Assembly (NCBI RefSeq): GCF_014216315.1
Contig: NZ_CP045702.1
Span: 6,076,001-6,140,000 of the forward strand
Direction of reading: 5' to 3'
Source of the DNA: Streptomyces finlayi
Lineage (GTDB): Bacteria > Actinomycetota > Actinomycetes > Streptomycetales > Streptomycetaceae
DNA length: 64,000 nucleotides
Part shown: positions 18,825 to 27,392 of the stretch, piece after piece
How the letters are laid out: each line of letters opens with the position of its first letter
Position numbering within the stretch: position 1 is the first letter of the stretch
The notes under the pieces: model-generated
What the model was told of the DNA's origin: nothing
Database searches by the model: none
What the model saw: the letters and a program-made list of their open reading frames with translations, nothing else
Made by a program: the position numbers and the translations under genes

Positions 18825-19448
18825 ATGGCCGGCGCGATGCGCAAGATGGCGGTCTACCTCGGCCTCGTGGAGGACGATGGGTACGACGGTCCGGGGTTCG
18901 ACCCCGACGATGAATTCGAACCCGAGCCGGAGCCCGAGAGGGACCGGCGGCGGCATCAGCCCCCGCATCAGGTGGAGCGGGAACGTGACCGTGAACGGGA
19001 CGAACCGGTACGAGTGGTGCAGCCGCCCGCGCAGCGGGAGCCGGTTCAGCTCCCCGCGGAAAGCGGACGACCCGCCCGAATCGCACCCGTGGCATCCATC
19101 ACACCTGAACGCCCGAACATGGAGAAGAACGCACCCGTGATCATGCCCAAGGTCGTGTCCGAGCGGGAGCCGTACCGGATCACCACGCTGCACCCCAGGA
19201 CCTACAACGAGGCCCGTACGATCGGGGAACACTTCCGTGAGGGCACTCCGGTGATCATGAATCTCACGGAGATGGACGACACGGACGCGAAGCGACTTGT
19301 CGACTTTGCCGCGGGACTTGTCTTCGGTCTCCATGGCAGCATTGAACGAGTGACGCAGAAGGTGTTCCTGTTGTCGCCTGCTAACGTCGATGTCACGGCG
19401 GAGGACAAGGCCCGGATCGCAGAGGGCGGATTCTTCAACCAGAGCTGA
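18825..19448 (+). CDS. sepF: cell division protein SepF
   Basis: SepF binds the FtsZ C-terminus and anchors the Z-ring to the membrane, replacing FtsA, which is absent here. The N-terminal amphipathic stretch MRKMAVYLGLVED is the membrane anchor. A charged Glu/Pro/Arg linker follows, then the globular domain with TLHPRTYNEARTIGEHFREG and DAKRLVDFAAGLVFGLHG. The ATG at 18825 has GGAGG nine bases upstream. A 125-base gap from the previous gene suggests an internal promoter, with a TATGGT -10-like element at about 18732. Confidence 0.95.
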   Translation: MAGAMRKMAVYLGLVEDDGYDGPGFDPDDEFEPEPEPERDRRRHQPPHQVERERDRERDEPVRVVQPPAQREPVQLPAESGRPARIAPVASITPERPNMEKNAPVIMPKVVSEREPYRITTLHPRTYNEARTIGEHFREGTPVIMNLTEMDDTDAKRLVDFAAGLVFGLHGSIERVTQKVFLLSPANVDVTAEDKARIAEGGFFNQS

Positions 19449-19469
19449 GAACACGACACCGGGAACGAC

Positions 19470-19485
19470 CCGGCCGAGAGGCCGG
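19470..19485 (+). terminator. small GNRA-loop hairpin between sepF and the YggT gene
   Basis: CCGGCC and GGCCGG flank a GAGA loop (19470-19475 and 19480-19485). It is short and has no T-tract, so transcription probably continues into the next gene. Confidence 0.3.
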
Positions 19486-19519
19486 AGCTACGAGAGCTAG
19501 GGGAGAGGGAAGCGCGAGT

Positions 19520-19816
19520 ATGGGCGTCGCACTGGATGTGGTCTATATCGCGTTGATGTGTTTCCTCATCGTGCTGATCTTCCGGCTGGTCATGGACTAC
19601 GTCTTTCAGTTCGCACGTTCATGGCAGCCGGGCAAGGCGATGGTGGTCGTACTCGAGGCCACCTACACAGTCACCGATCCACCGCTCAAGCTTCTGCGGC
19701 GGTTCATCCCGCCGCTGCGTCTCGGGGGCGTGGCACTCGACCTGTCCTTCTTCGTTCTGATGATCATCGTCTACATCCTGATCAGTGTTGTGAGCAGCAT
19801 TGGGCGTTCGATGTGA
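19520..19816 (+). CDS. YggT family membrane protein
   Basis: This 98-residue protein has two transmembrane segments (about residues 4-28 and 70-95) joined by a loop with the family motif DPPLKLLRRFIPP. The molecular role of the family is not settled; its conserved place between sepF and divIVA suggests a link to division or envelope growth. The ATG at 19520 is preceded by GGGAGAGGGA. Confidence 0.9.
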   Translation: MGVALDVVYIALMCFLIVLIFRLVMDYVFQFARSWQPGKAMVVVLEATYTVTDPPLKLLRRFIPPLRLGGVALDLSFFVLMIIVYILISVVSSIGRSM

Positions 19817-19865
19817 GCGATACGGTCTTGCCGACTGCCGACGACTACGTAGAGGTGAAGAAGAG

Positions 19866-21032
19866 ATGCCGCTGACCCCCGAGGACGTGCGGAACAAGCA
19901 GTTCACGACCGTCCGCCTCCGAGAAGGCTATGACGAGGACGAGGTCGATGCCTTCCTCGACGAGGTCGAATCCGAACTGACGCGTCTGCTCCGCGAGAAC
20001 GAGGACCTGCGCGCCAAGCTGGCCGCTGCCACGCGTGCTGCCGCGCAGAACCAGCAGCAGCAGGGCATGCGCAAGCCCGAGCCGCAGGATCGTCCCGGCG
20101 CGCCCGTTCCCGCCGCCATATCCGGTCCGCCGGTGCAGCAGCAGCCCCCGCAGATGGGCCCGCCCCAGCTGTCGGGTGGCGTTCCGCAGCTGCCCGCCGG
20201 TCCCAGCGGCCATGGCCCCCAGGGTGGCCACGGTCCCCAGGGTGGCCACGGTCCCCAGGGTGGCCACGGTCCCGGCCCGCAGGGCCAGCACGGCCCCGGC
20301 CCGATGCAGGGCGGCCCGATGGGCGGCCCCATGGGCCACAACCCGCAGCAGCAGCAGATGCAGCAGATGCAGATGCAGCAGCAGCCGCCGCAGATGCAGC
20401 AGCAGGGTCCCGGTGGCGACAGTGCCGCCCGTGTCCTCTCGCTCGCGCAGCAGACCGCCGACCAGGCGATCGCGGAGGCCCGTTCCGAGGCCAACAAGAT
20501 CGTCGGCGAGGCGCGCAGCCGTGCCGAGGGTCTGGAGCGCGACGCACGAGCCAAGGCGGACGCCCTGGAGCGGGACGCGCAGGAGAAGCACCGCGTGGCG
20601 ATGGGCTCGCTGGAGTCGGCCCGCGCGACGCTGGAGCGCAAGGTCGAAGACCTGCGTGGCTTCGAGCGCGAGTACCGCACCCGGCTGAAGTCCTACCTGG
20701 AGAGCCAGCTGCGTCAGCTGGAGACCCAGGCCGACGACTCGCTGGCCCCGCCGCGGACCCCGGCGACCGCTTCCCTGCCGCCGTCGCCCTCGCTGGCTCC
20801 GGCCGGTGCGGGTGCGATGGGTCACGGTATGGGTGGCAACCACGGTGGTCACGGCAACCAGCAGATGGGCGGAAACCCGTCCATGGGCGGTGGTCCCTCG
20901 TACGGTGGCCAGCAGCAGATGTCGCCCGCGATGACGCAGCCGATGGCACCGGTGCGGCCGCAGGCGCCGCAGCCGATGCAGCAGGCGCCTTCGCCGATGC
21001 GCGGGTTCCTGATCGACGAGGACGACAACTGA
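19866..21032 (+). CDS. divIVA: polar growth determinant DivIVA (Wag31-type)
   Basis: This coiled-coil scaffold (388 residues) marks hyphal tips and directs apical growth in Streptomyces. The conserved N-terminal membrane-binding domain (MPLTPEDVRNKQF, then LREGYDEDEVDAFLDEV) is followed by a first coiled coil, a Gly/His/Gln/Met-rich linker containing an 18-bp DNA repeat (20211-20264), a second coiled coil (about residues 180-295) and a Pro/Met/Gly-rich tail ending LIDEDDN. The ATG at 19866 fits the family N-terminus, with GAAGAAGAG just upstream. Confidence 0.96.
   Translation: MPLTPEDVRNKQFTTVRLREGYDEDEVDAFLDEVESELTRLLRENEDLRAKLAAATRAAAQNQQQQGMRKPEPQDRPGAPVPAAISGPPVQQQPPQMGPPQLSGGVPQLPAGPSGHGPQGGHGPQGGHGPQGGHGPGPQGQHGPGPMQGGPMGGPMGHNPQQQQMQQMQMQQQPPQMQQQGPGGDSAARVLSLAQQTADQAIAEARSEANKIVGEARSRAEGLERDARAKADALERDAQEKHRVAMGSLESARATLERKVEDLRGFEREYRTRLKSYLESQLRQLETQADDSLAPPRTPATASLPPSPSLAPAGAGAMGHGMGGNHGGHGNQQMGGNPSMGGGPSYGGQQQMSPAMTQPMAPVRPQAPQPMQQAPSPMRGFLIDEDDN
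20211..20264 (+). repeat. 18-bp tandem repeat inside the divIVA linker
   Basis: Three consecutive units (20211-20228, 20229-20246, 20247-20264) plus a partial fourth encode the hexapeptide His-Gly-Pro-Gln-Gly-Gly. The last two full units are identical. The repeat preserves frame, so copy number can change without breaking the gene. Confidence 0.85.
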
Positions 21033-21067
21033 GCGGTTCGCGCTCGCTGAGCGCGTAGCCGTCGGCA

Positions 21068-21112
21068 GGCAAAGGGCCGGGCCCCGGGATTCCCGGGGCC
21101 CGGCCCTTTGCC
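21068..21112. terminator. strong terminator downstream of divIVA
   Basis: A perfect 22-bp stem (21068-21089 with 21091-21112) contains an A-tract on one arm and a T-tract on the other. It can act in both directions and lies between convergent divIVA and ileS. Confidence 0.85.
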
Positions 21113-21231
21113 GTGCGCGGGGGCGGGGCTGAAGGTGCCGGGCCCGGCCGTATTTCAGCCCGTCCGGCGCTTGCGGACCGAGGTCCGGGGCCAGAGCCCC
21201 GGTCACGGGAAGGGGCTGAAGGGGAACAAGC
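21113..21231. other. spacer between two terminators with a Streptomyces GC-rich repeat-like element
   Basis: The stretch around 21160-21180 (TCAGCCCGTCCGGCG) resembles the short interspersed element common in Streptomyces intergenic regions; related cores occur in the repeats near 44431 and 60441. No gene is seen here. Confidence 0.4.
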
Positions 21232-21268
21232 CGAGGGCCCGGCCGGAATCGCTCCGGCCGGGCCCTCG
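21232..21268 (-). terminator. terminator of ileS
   Basis: A 16-bp perfect stem (21232-21247 with 21253-21268, loop ATCGC) lies ten bases beyond the ileS stop codon. Confidence 0.8.
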
Positions 21269-21278
21269 ACTGTGCTCG

Positions 21279-24200
21279 TTACCGCTGCTTGCGCAGGCGG
21301 AAGGTGAGGGAGAGGCCCTCGTCCTCGAACGGGGTGCCGTACGTGTCGTCCGCCTCGCCCTCCGCGTAGTCCACCGCCAGCACCTCGTCCGCGATCAGCG
21401 GCGTGTGCTCGGTCAGGGCCTCGACCGTGGCCGGGGACGTGGACGTCCAGCGGACCGCGATCCGGTCGGCCACGTCCAGGCCGCTGTTCTTGCGGGCCTC
21501 CTGGATCAGGCGGATCGCGTCACGGGCCAGGCCGGCGCGGCGGAGTTCCGGAGTGATCTCCAGGTCGAGGGCGACCGTCGCGCCCGAGTCGGAGGCCACG
21601 GACCAGCCCTCGCGCGGGGTCTCCGTGATGATGACCTCGTCGGGGGAGAGCGTGACCGTCTCACCATCCACCTCGACCGAGGCGGTGCCCTCGCGCAGGG
21701 CCAGGGAGAGCGCGGCGGCGTCCGTGTCGGCGACGGCCTTCGCCACCGCCTGGACACCCTTGCCGAAGCGCTTGCCCAGGGCGCGGAAGTTCGCCTTCGC
21801 CGTCGTGTCGACCAGCGAGCCGCCGACCTCCGAGAGGGAGGCCAGCGACGAGACGTTCAGCTCCTCCGTGATCTGGGCGCGCAGCTCGGTGGAGAGCGCC
21901 TCGAAGCCCGAGGCCGCGACCAGCGCCCTGGACAGCGGCTGCCGGGTCTTGACCCCCGACTCCGCGCGCGTCGCGCGGCCGAGCTCGACCAGGCGGCGCA
22001 CCAGCGCCATCTGCGTGGAGAGGTCCGGGTCGATCGACGGCAGGTCGGCCTTCGGCCACGAGGAGAGGTGGACCGACTCGGGTGCGTCCGGGGCGACCGG
22101 GACGACCAGGTCCTGCCAGACCCGCTCCGTGATGAACGGCGTCAGCGGGGCCATCAGCCGGGTGACCGTCTCGATGACCTCGTGCAGGGTGCGCAGCGCG
22201 GCCTTGTCGCCCTGCCAGAAGCGGCGGCGCGAGCGGCGTACGTACCAGTTGGACAGGTCGTCGACGAACGCGGAGAGCAGCTTGCCGGCGCGCTGGGTGT
22301 CATAACTCTCCAGAGCCTGCGTCACCTGGTCGACCAGGGCGTGGAGTTCGCTGAGCAGCCAGCGGTCCAGGACCGTGCGGTCCGCCGGGGCCGGATCTGC
22401 CCCGGACGGCGCCCAGCCGGACGTACGGGCGTACAGGGCCTGGAAGGCGACGGTGTTCCAGTAGGTGAGGAGCGTCTTGCGGACGACCTCCTGGATCGTG
22501 CCGTGACCGACCCTTCGCGCGGCCCACGGCGAGCCGCCAGCTGCCATGAACCACCGCACCGCGTCGGCGCCGTGCTGGTCCATCAGCGGGACCGGCTGCA
22601 GGGTGTTCCCCAGGTGCTTGGACATCTTGCGGCCGTCCTCGGCGAGGATGTGGCCCAGGCAGACCACGTTCTCGTACGAGGACTTGTCGAAGACGAGCGT
22701 GCCGACCGCCATCAGCGTGTAGAACCAGCCGCGGGTCTGGTCGATGGCCTCCGAGATGAACTGCGCCGGGTAGCGGCTCTCGAAGATCTCCTTGTTCTGG
22801 TGCGGGTAGCCCCACTGCGCGAACGGCATCGAACCCGAGTCGTACCAGGCGTCGATGACCTCCGGAACGCGGTAGGCCTCCAGCCGGCAGTTCTCGTGGG
22901 TGCAGGTGAACGTGATCTCGTCGATGAACGGGCGGTGCGGGTCCAGGCCGGACTGGTCGGTACCCGTCAGCTCGGTCAGTTCGGCGCGCGAGCCGACACA
23001 TGTGAGGTGGTTGTCCTCGCAGCGCCAGATGGGCAGCGGCGTGCCCCAGTAGCGGTTGCGGGACAGCGCCCAGTCGACGTTGTTGTTCAGCCAGTCGCCG
23101 AACCGGCCGGTCTTGACCGAGTCCGGGAACCAGTTGGTCTTCTCGTTCTCCTGGAGCAGGCGGTCCTTGACGGCCGTCGTGCGGATGTACCAGGACGGCT
23201 GCGCGTAGTAGAGCAGCGCGGTGTGGCAGCGCCAGCAGTGCGGGTAGCTGTGCTCGTACGGGACGTGGCGGAAGAGCTTGCCGCGGGCGTCCAGGTCGGC
23301 GGTGAGCGCTTCGTCGGCCTTCTTGAAGAAGACGCCGCCGACGAGCGGCAGGTCCTCCTCGAAGGTGCCGTCAGGGCGGACCGGGTTCACGACCGGGAGA
23401 CCGTAGGCGCGGCAGACGACGAGGTCGTCGGCGCCGAAGGCGGGGGACTGGTGGACCAGACCCGTACCGTCCTCGGTCGTGACGTACTCGGCGTTGACGA
23501 CGTAGTGCGCCGGGGCGGGGAAGTCGACGAGCGCGAAGGGACGCTCGTACGTCCAGCGCTCCATCTCGCGGCCGGTGAACGACCGGCCGGTGAGCTCCCA
23601 GCCCTCGCCGAGTGCCTTCTCCAGCAGCGGCTGGGCGACGACGAGCTTCTCCTCGCCGTTCGTCGCGACGACGTAGGTGACGTCGGGGTGCGCGGCGACG
23701 GCGGTGTTGGAGACCAGCGTCCAGGGAGTGGTCGTCCAGACCAGCAGGGCGGCTTCGCCGGCCAGTGGGCCGCTCGTCAGCGGGAAGCGGACGAAGACGG
23801 AGGGATCGACGACCGTCTCGTACCCCTGGGCGAGTTCGTGGTCGGAGAGGCCGGTTCCGCAGCGGGGGCACCAGGGGGCCACGCGGTGGTCCTGGACAAG
23901 GAGGTCCTTGTTGAAGATCTCCTTGAGTGACCACCACACGGAGTCGACGTACTGCGGGTCCATCGTGCGGTACGCGTCGTCGAGGTCGACCCAGTACCCC
24001 ATGCGGGTCGTGAGCTCGGCGAAGGCGTCGGTGTGGCGGGTCACGGACTCGCGGCACCTGGCGTTGAACTCGGCGATGCCGTACGCCTCGATGTCCTTCT
24101 TGCCGTTGAAGCCCAGTTCCTTCTCGACCGCGAGCTCGACCGGCAGACCGTGGCAGTCCCACCCGGCCTTGCGGCCGACGTGGTAGCCCTGCATCGTGCG

Positions 24201-24425
24201 GAAGCGCGGGAAGACGTCCTTGAAGACGCGGGCCTCGATGTGGTGCGCCCCCGGCATGCCGTTGGCGGTCGGCGGGCCCTCGTAGAAGACCCACTCGGGG
24301 CGGCCCTCGGACTGTTCGAGGCTCTTGGCGAAGACCTTGCTGTCGCGCCAGAAGTCGAGCACTGCGTGCTCCAGCGCGGGCAGGTCGACCTGGGCGGGTA
24401 CCTGGTGGTACTGCGGCGATGTCAT
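21279..24425 (-). CDS. ileS: isoleucyl-tRNA synthetase with a GXHH signature
   Basis: This class I synthetase (1048 residues) charges tRNA-Ile. In the Rossmann fold the HIGH-equivalent motif reads G59-A-H-H62 within NGMPGAHHIEAR. KMSKS is present as RKMSKHLGN. The editing (CP1) region includes LVWTTTPWTLVSNTAVAA, and the anticodon-binding domain and C-terminal extension follow. The sequence looks like the IleRS2 type, which is naturally less sensitive to mupirocin. The ATG at 24425 has GGAGG upstream inside the T-box sequestrator. It is transcribed alone, convergent with divIVA. Confidence 0.97.
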   Translation of the reverse strand: MTSPQYHQVPAQVDLPALEHAVLDFWRDSKVFAKSLEQSEGRPEWVFYEGPPTANGMPGAHHIEARVFKDVFPRFRTMQGYHVGRKAGWDCHGLPVELAVEKELGFNGKKDIEAYGIAEFNARCRESVTRHTDAFAELTTRMGYWVDLDDAYRTMDPQYVDSVWWSLKEIFNKDLLVQDHRVAPWCPRCGTGLSDHELAQGYETVVDPSVFVRFPLTSGPLAGEAALLVWTTTPWTLVSNTAVAAHPDVTYVVATNGEEKLVVAQPLLEKALGEGWELTGRSFTGREMERWTYERPFALVDFPAPAHYVVNAEYVTTEDGTGLVHQSPAFGADDLVVCRAYGLPVVNPVRPDGTFEEDLPLVGGVFFKKADEALTADLDARGKLFRHVPYEHSYPHCWRCHTALLYYAQPSWYIRTTAVKDRLLQENEKTNWFPDSVKTGRFGDWLNNNVDWALSRNRYWGTPLPIWRCEDNHLTCVGSRAELTELTGTDQSGLDPHRPFIDEITFTCTHENCRLEAYRVPEVIDAWYDSGSMPFAQWGYPHQNKEIFESRYPAQFISEAIDQTRGWFYTLMAVGTLVFDKSSYENVVCLGHILAEDGRKMSKHLGNTLQPVPLMDQHGADAVRWFMAAGGSPWAARRVGHGTIQEVVRKTLLTYWNTVAFQALYARTSGWAPSGADPAPADRTVLDRWLLSELHALVDQVTQALESYDTQRAGKLLSAFVDDLSNWYVRRSRRRFWQGDKAALRTLHEVIETVTRLMAPLTPFITERVWQDLVVPVAPDAPESVHLSSWPKADLPSIDPDLSTQMALVRRLVELGRATRAESGVKTRQPLSRALVAASGFEALSTELRAQITEELNVSSLASLSEVGGSLVDTTAKANFRALGKRFGKGVQAVAKAVADTDAAALSLALREGTASVEVDGETVTLSPDEVIITETPREGWSVASDSGATVALDLEITPELRRAGLARDAIRLIQEARKNSGLDVADRIAVRWTSTSPATVEALTEHTPLIADEVLAVDYAEGEADDTYGTPFEDEGLSLTFRLRKQR

Positions 24426-24429
24426 GGGC

Positions 24430-24691
24430 GGGCTTCCTCCGGCGGACGTTTTCCACTTCCGTCGGAGGGACGAGAACCGTGCGGTTCCCGCGGTACCACC
24501 CTCCTTGGCCCCGGGCGTGGTGTCGCCCTTGGCCCCCTCATTGGGGTCGCGATGCCGGGTCTACTTGCCTTGCGGCGTTCTTCCGGCGGCTCCGGGGTGA
24601 TCTTCACGACGCGCTCGCCCCCGGGCTTTCACCGTCCCCGGGTCGCTCCTGGCTGCGTACGACGCTACTCGTCCCATCCACGCCTCTCGCT
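24430..24691 (-). ncRNA. T-box riboswitch controlling ileS translation
   Basis: The invariant T-box sequence AGGGTGGTACCGCGG is at 24502-24488 (minus strand). Upstream, a Stem I-like structure contains AUC (24601-24599, in GUGAAGAUCACC), matching an isoleucine specifier codon. Downstream, the T-box AGGG can pair with TCCCT in an antisequestrator enclosing a GGGAACC/GGTTCTC hairpin. Alternatively, CTCCGACGG pairs with CCGCCGGAG (one mismatch), burying the GGAGG at 24440-24436. There is no terminator with a T-tract, so control is most likely translational, as described for actinobacterial ileS leaders. Confidence 0.93.
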
Positions 24692-24697
24692 GGGGCC

Positions 24698-24703
24698 AGT
24701 GTA
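24698..24703 (-). promoter_or_regulatory. -10-like element for the ileS T-box transcript
   Basis: TACACT (24703-24698, minus strand) would place the transcript start near 24691. No good -35 was found at 17-19 bases; a TTGAAC is present but 27 bases upstream. Confidence 0.35.
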
Positions 24704-24968
24704 CGGGCCCGTACGGCCGACGGCCGACCGGTTCAACCGCGGGGCGGGGCGTGACCCGAATGGCCAGATGGGCCCGGACGGAGTTCCGGCGGGCCCCCGG
24801 GGGTCGGATTACCGGGCGGGGAGCTGGGAACAACGGATGCAAGCGCGCCGCGCCCGGGTACGGGGAGGGGCGAACGGGCGGCGTGCCCCGTTGCCGCGGA
24901 GCTGGGGTCGATTTATCGTCCCAGCACGATTCGCGAGCAAGATCACCCTATGTGAAGGGGCCGCGGCC

Positions 24969-25727
24969 ATGGTGGCGAGGAAGACCGCCGTATCGAGAAC
25001 GGTGTCCGCGGGATCCACGGTGGCGGCAGCCGCGGACACGACCGGGGAGACGGTGCCGGAGACCAGCGCGGGCGGGAAGGCACCGGCCGCGAAGAAGGCC
25101 GCCAGGAAAGCGGTGAAGAAGGCCGCGAAAGCAGTGAAGAAGGCCGCGGTGAAGAAGACCGCTGCCGGGAAGCCACCCGCCAAGAAGGCGGCGACGGAGG
25201 CGGCCGAGGCCGCCGAGCAGACGGGAGCCCACACGGTGGTAGCCAAGAAGAGCGCGAGCCGGACCACGGCGACTGCCGGGAAGAGCGCGACAGCGGTGCC
25301 CCAGGCCCGCGTAGCGGCGGCCACGGCGCCGGGGGACCTGGCCGTACGGCCGGGCGAGGACCCCTGGACGCAGGAGGAGGTCACCGAGGCCCGGACGGGG
25401 CTGTCCGGCGAGGTCATGCGGCTGCGCAGCGAGCTGGAGGCGTCCGGCGCCGCCCTCGCCGGGCTGATGCGGGACTCCGGTGACGGAGCGGGCGACGACG
25501 ACGCCGATACGGGCACCAAGAACATCACCCGCGAGCACGAGCTCTCCCTCGCGGCCAACGCGCAGGAGATGCTGGAACAGAGCGAACGCGCTCTCGCGCG
25601 GCTCGACGCGGGTACGTACGGACTGTGCGAGGTCTGCGGGAAGCCGATCGGCAAGGCGAGGATGCAGGCGTTCCCGCGGGCCACGCTGTGCGTGGAGGAC
25701 AAGCAGAAGCAGGAGCGGCGCGGCTGA
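24969..25727 (+). CDS. TraR/DksA C4-type zinc-finger protein with Lys/Ala-rich N-terminus
   Basis: This 252-residue protein has an N-terminal half (about residues 35-80) of Lys/Ala repeats resembling histone H1-like tails. A DksA-type helical region and a zinc-finger motif follow at C220, C223 and C241; the position of the fourth Cys is D244 (CVED). Family members bind RNA polymerase or act as small regulators. The 25-kDa size and basic repeats suggest DNA association, but that is inference. The ATG at 24969 is preceded by GAAGGGG. No gene is seen between 24704 and 24968. Confidence 0.85.
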   Translation: MVARKTAVSRTVSAGSTVAAAADTTGETVPETSAGGKAPAAKKAARKAVKKAAKAVKKAAVKKTAAGKPPAKKAATEAAEAAEQTGAHTVVAKKSASRTTATAGKSATAVPQARVAAATAPGDLAVRPGEDPWTQEEVTEARTGLSGEVMRLRSELEASGAALAGLMRDSGDGAGDDDADTGTKNITREHELSLAANAQEMLEQSERALARLDAGTYGLCEVCGKPIGKARMQAFPRATLCVEDKQKQERRG

Positions 25728-25785
25728 ACGGCAGAGGTGTGTCGTACCCTCGTCCTCAGTCAGGCACCTAGGTTGAGGGACTCAC

Positions 25786-26427
25786 GTGGCAGAGGCGGAG
25801 CGCATCATCGATACGCCGGATATCCCTGATGCTGAGGGGGCTGACGGGGCCGCGGCCCAGCAGCCCGCTGAGGGCACGGCAGCGCCGGCCGAGGCGTCGG
25901 ACGGCGAGGGCGCGGCCGCCGACGGCACCGGCGGCGGCAAGGGCAAGCGGAAGATCCTCGTGCTCTTCGTCGTCTCCGTCGTCGCCTATCTGCTGGACCT
26001 GATCAGCAAGATGATCGTGGTCGCCAAGCTGGAGCACCAGGCACCCATCGAGATCTTCGGTGACTGGCTGAAGTTCGACGCCATCCGGAACGCGGGGGCC
26101 GCGTTCGGTTTCGGTGAGGCGTTCACGATCATCTTCACGTTCATCGCCGCCGCGGTGATCGTGGTGATCGCCCGGCTGGCCCGCAAGCTCTACAGCCTGC
26201 CGTGGGCCATCGCCCTCGGGCTGCTGCTCGGGGGCGCGCTCGGAAACCTCACCGACCGCATCTTCCGGGCGCCGGGAGTCTTCGAGGGCGCGGTCGTCGA
26301 TTTCATCGCCCCCGCGCACTTCGCCGTCTTCAACCTCGCCGACTCCGCGATCGTCTGCGGCGGCATCCTGATCGTGATCCTTTCCTTCAAGGGCCTGGAC
26401 CCCGACGGCACCGTGCACAAGGACTAG
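25786..26427 (+). CDS. lspA: lipoprotein signal peptidase LspA
   Basis: This is the aspartic membrane peptidase that cleaves prolipoprotein signal peptides after lipidation (213 residues). After an acidic Ala/Gly-rich N-terminal extension of about 47 residues come four transmembrane helices. The catalytic Asp residues lie in NLTDRIF and FNLADSAI, and the motif RNAGAAFGFGE is conserved. The GTG at 25786 has GAGGGA upstream. A -10-like TACCCT lies at 25745-25750. The soluble extension is longer than in E. coli LspA. Confidence 0.95.
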   Translation: MAEAERIIDTPDIPDAEGADGAAAQQPAEGTAAPAEASDGEGAAADGTGGGKGKRKILVLFVVSVVAYLLDLISKMIVVAKLEHQAPIEIFGDWLKFDAIRNAGAAFGFGEAFTIIFTFIAAAVIVVIARLARKLYSLPWAIALGLLLGGALGNLTDRIFRAPGVFEGAVVDFIAPAHFAVFNLADSAIVCGGILIVILSFKGLDPDGTVHKD

Positions 26428-26450
26428 CGGGCGCAAGGCATACTCGACAG

Positions 26451-27392
26451 GTGAGTACGCATCCCGAGGTCCGCACCCTGCCCGTACCCGATGGCCTGGA
26501 AGGCGAGCGTGTCGACGCCGCCATTTCCCGGATGTTCGGTTTCTCCCGCACGAAGGCCGCAGAGCTGGCAGCCGCCGGGAAGGTCCAGGTGGACGGTTCG
26601 GTTGCCGGGAAGTCGGAGCGGGTGCACGGCGGTGCCTGGCTGGAAGTGGAGATGCCACAGGCAGCCGCTCCGGTCCAGATCATCGCCGAGCCCGTCGAAG
26701 GCATGGAGATCGTCCATGACGACGACGACATCGTCGTCATCATGAAGCCGGTCGGCGTGGCCGCCCACCCGAGCCCCGGCTGGACGGGCACCACGGTCAT
26801 CGGCGGTCTCGCCGCGGCCGGGTACCGGATCTCCACGTCCGGTGCCGCCGAGCGTCAGGGCATCGTGCACCGGCTGGACGTCGGCACGTCCGGGCTGATG
26901 GTCGTCGCCAAGTCGGAGCGGGCCTACACGCTGCTCAAGGCGCAGTTCCGCGACCGGGTCGTCGACAAGAAGTACCACGCGCTCGTCCAGGGCCACCCGG
27001 ACCCGATGAGCGGCACGATCGACGCCCCCATCGGGCGCCACCCCAACCACGACTACAAGTGGGCGGTCACGGCCGAGGGCAAGCCCTCCGTCACGCACTA
27101 CGACCTCATCGAGGCGTACCGCGCGGCCAGCCTCCTCGACATCAAGCTGGAGACGGGCCGCACCCACCAGATCCGGGTGCACATGTCCGCGCACCGCCAC
27201 CCCTGTGTGGGCGACCTCACCTACGGCGCCGACCCGACGATGGGCAAGCGCCTCGGCCTGACCCGGCAGTGGCTGCACGCCGTGCGCCTCGGCTTCGAAC
27301 ACCCCTCCGACGGCAGCTGGGTCGAGTTCGCCAGCACCTACCCGGACGACCTCCAGCAGGCCCTCGACAAGATCGCGGCAGAGAGCGAATGA
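26451..27392 (+). CDS. RluD-family 23S rRNA pseudouridine synthase
   Basis: This 313-residue protein has an N-terminal S4 RNA-binding domain (RVDAAISRMFGFSRTKAAELAAAGKVQVDG) followed by the RluA/RluD catalytic domain. The catalytic Asp is in HRLDVGTSGLMVVAK, and KPVGVAAHPSPGW, LETGRTHQIRVHM and HPCVGDLTYG are conserved. It isomerises uridines in 23S rRNA; the exact sites cannot be told from sequence. The GTG at 26451 starts 24 bases after lspA, and the stop overlaps the next gene (ATGA). Confidence 0.93.
   Translation: MSTHPEVRTLPVPDGLEGERVDAAISRMFGFSRTKAAELAAAGKVQVDGSVAGKSERVHGGAWLEVEMPQAAAPVQIIAEPVEGMEIVHDDDDIVVIMKPVGVAAHPSPGWTGTTVIGGLAAAGYRISTSGAAERQGIVHRLDVGTSGLMVVAKSERAYTLLKAQFRDRVVDKKYHALVQGHPDPMSGTIDAPIGRHPNHDYKWAVTAEGKPSVTHYDLIEAYRAASLLDIKLETGRTHQIRVHMSAHRHPCVGDLTYGADPTMGKRLGLTRQWLHAVRLGFEHPSDGSWVEFASTYPDDLQQALDKIAAESE

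Noticed and set aside
21108..23930. A 940-codon open frame antisense to ileS, and a similar one opposite the LAL regulator at 55834-58761
   Set aside because: These are shadow frames of real genes, full of Arg/Val/Asp/Gly repeats.
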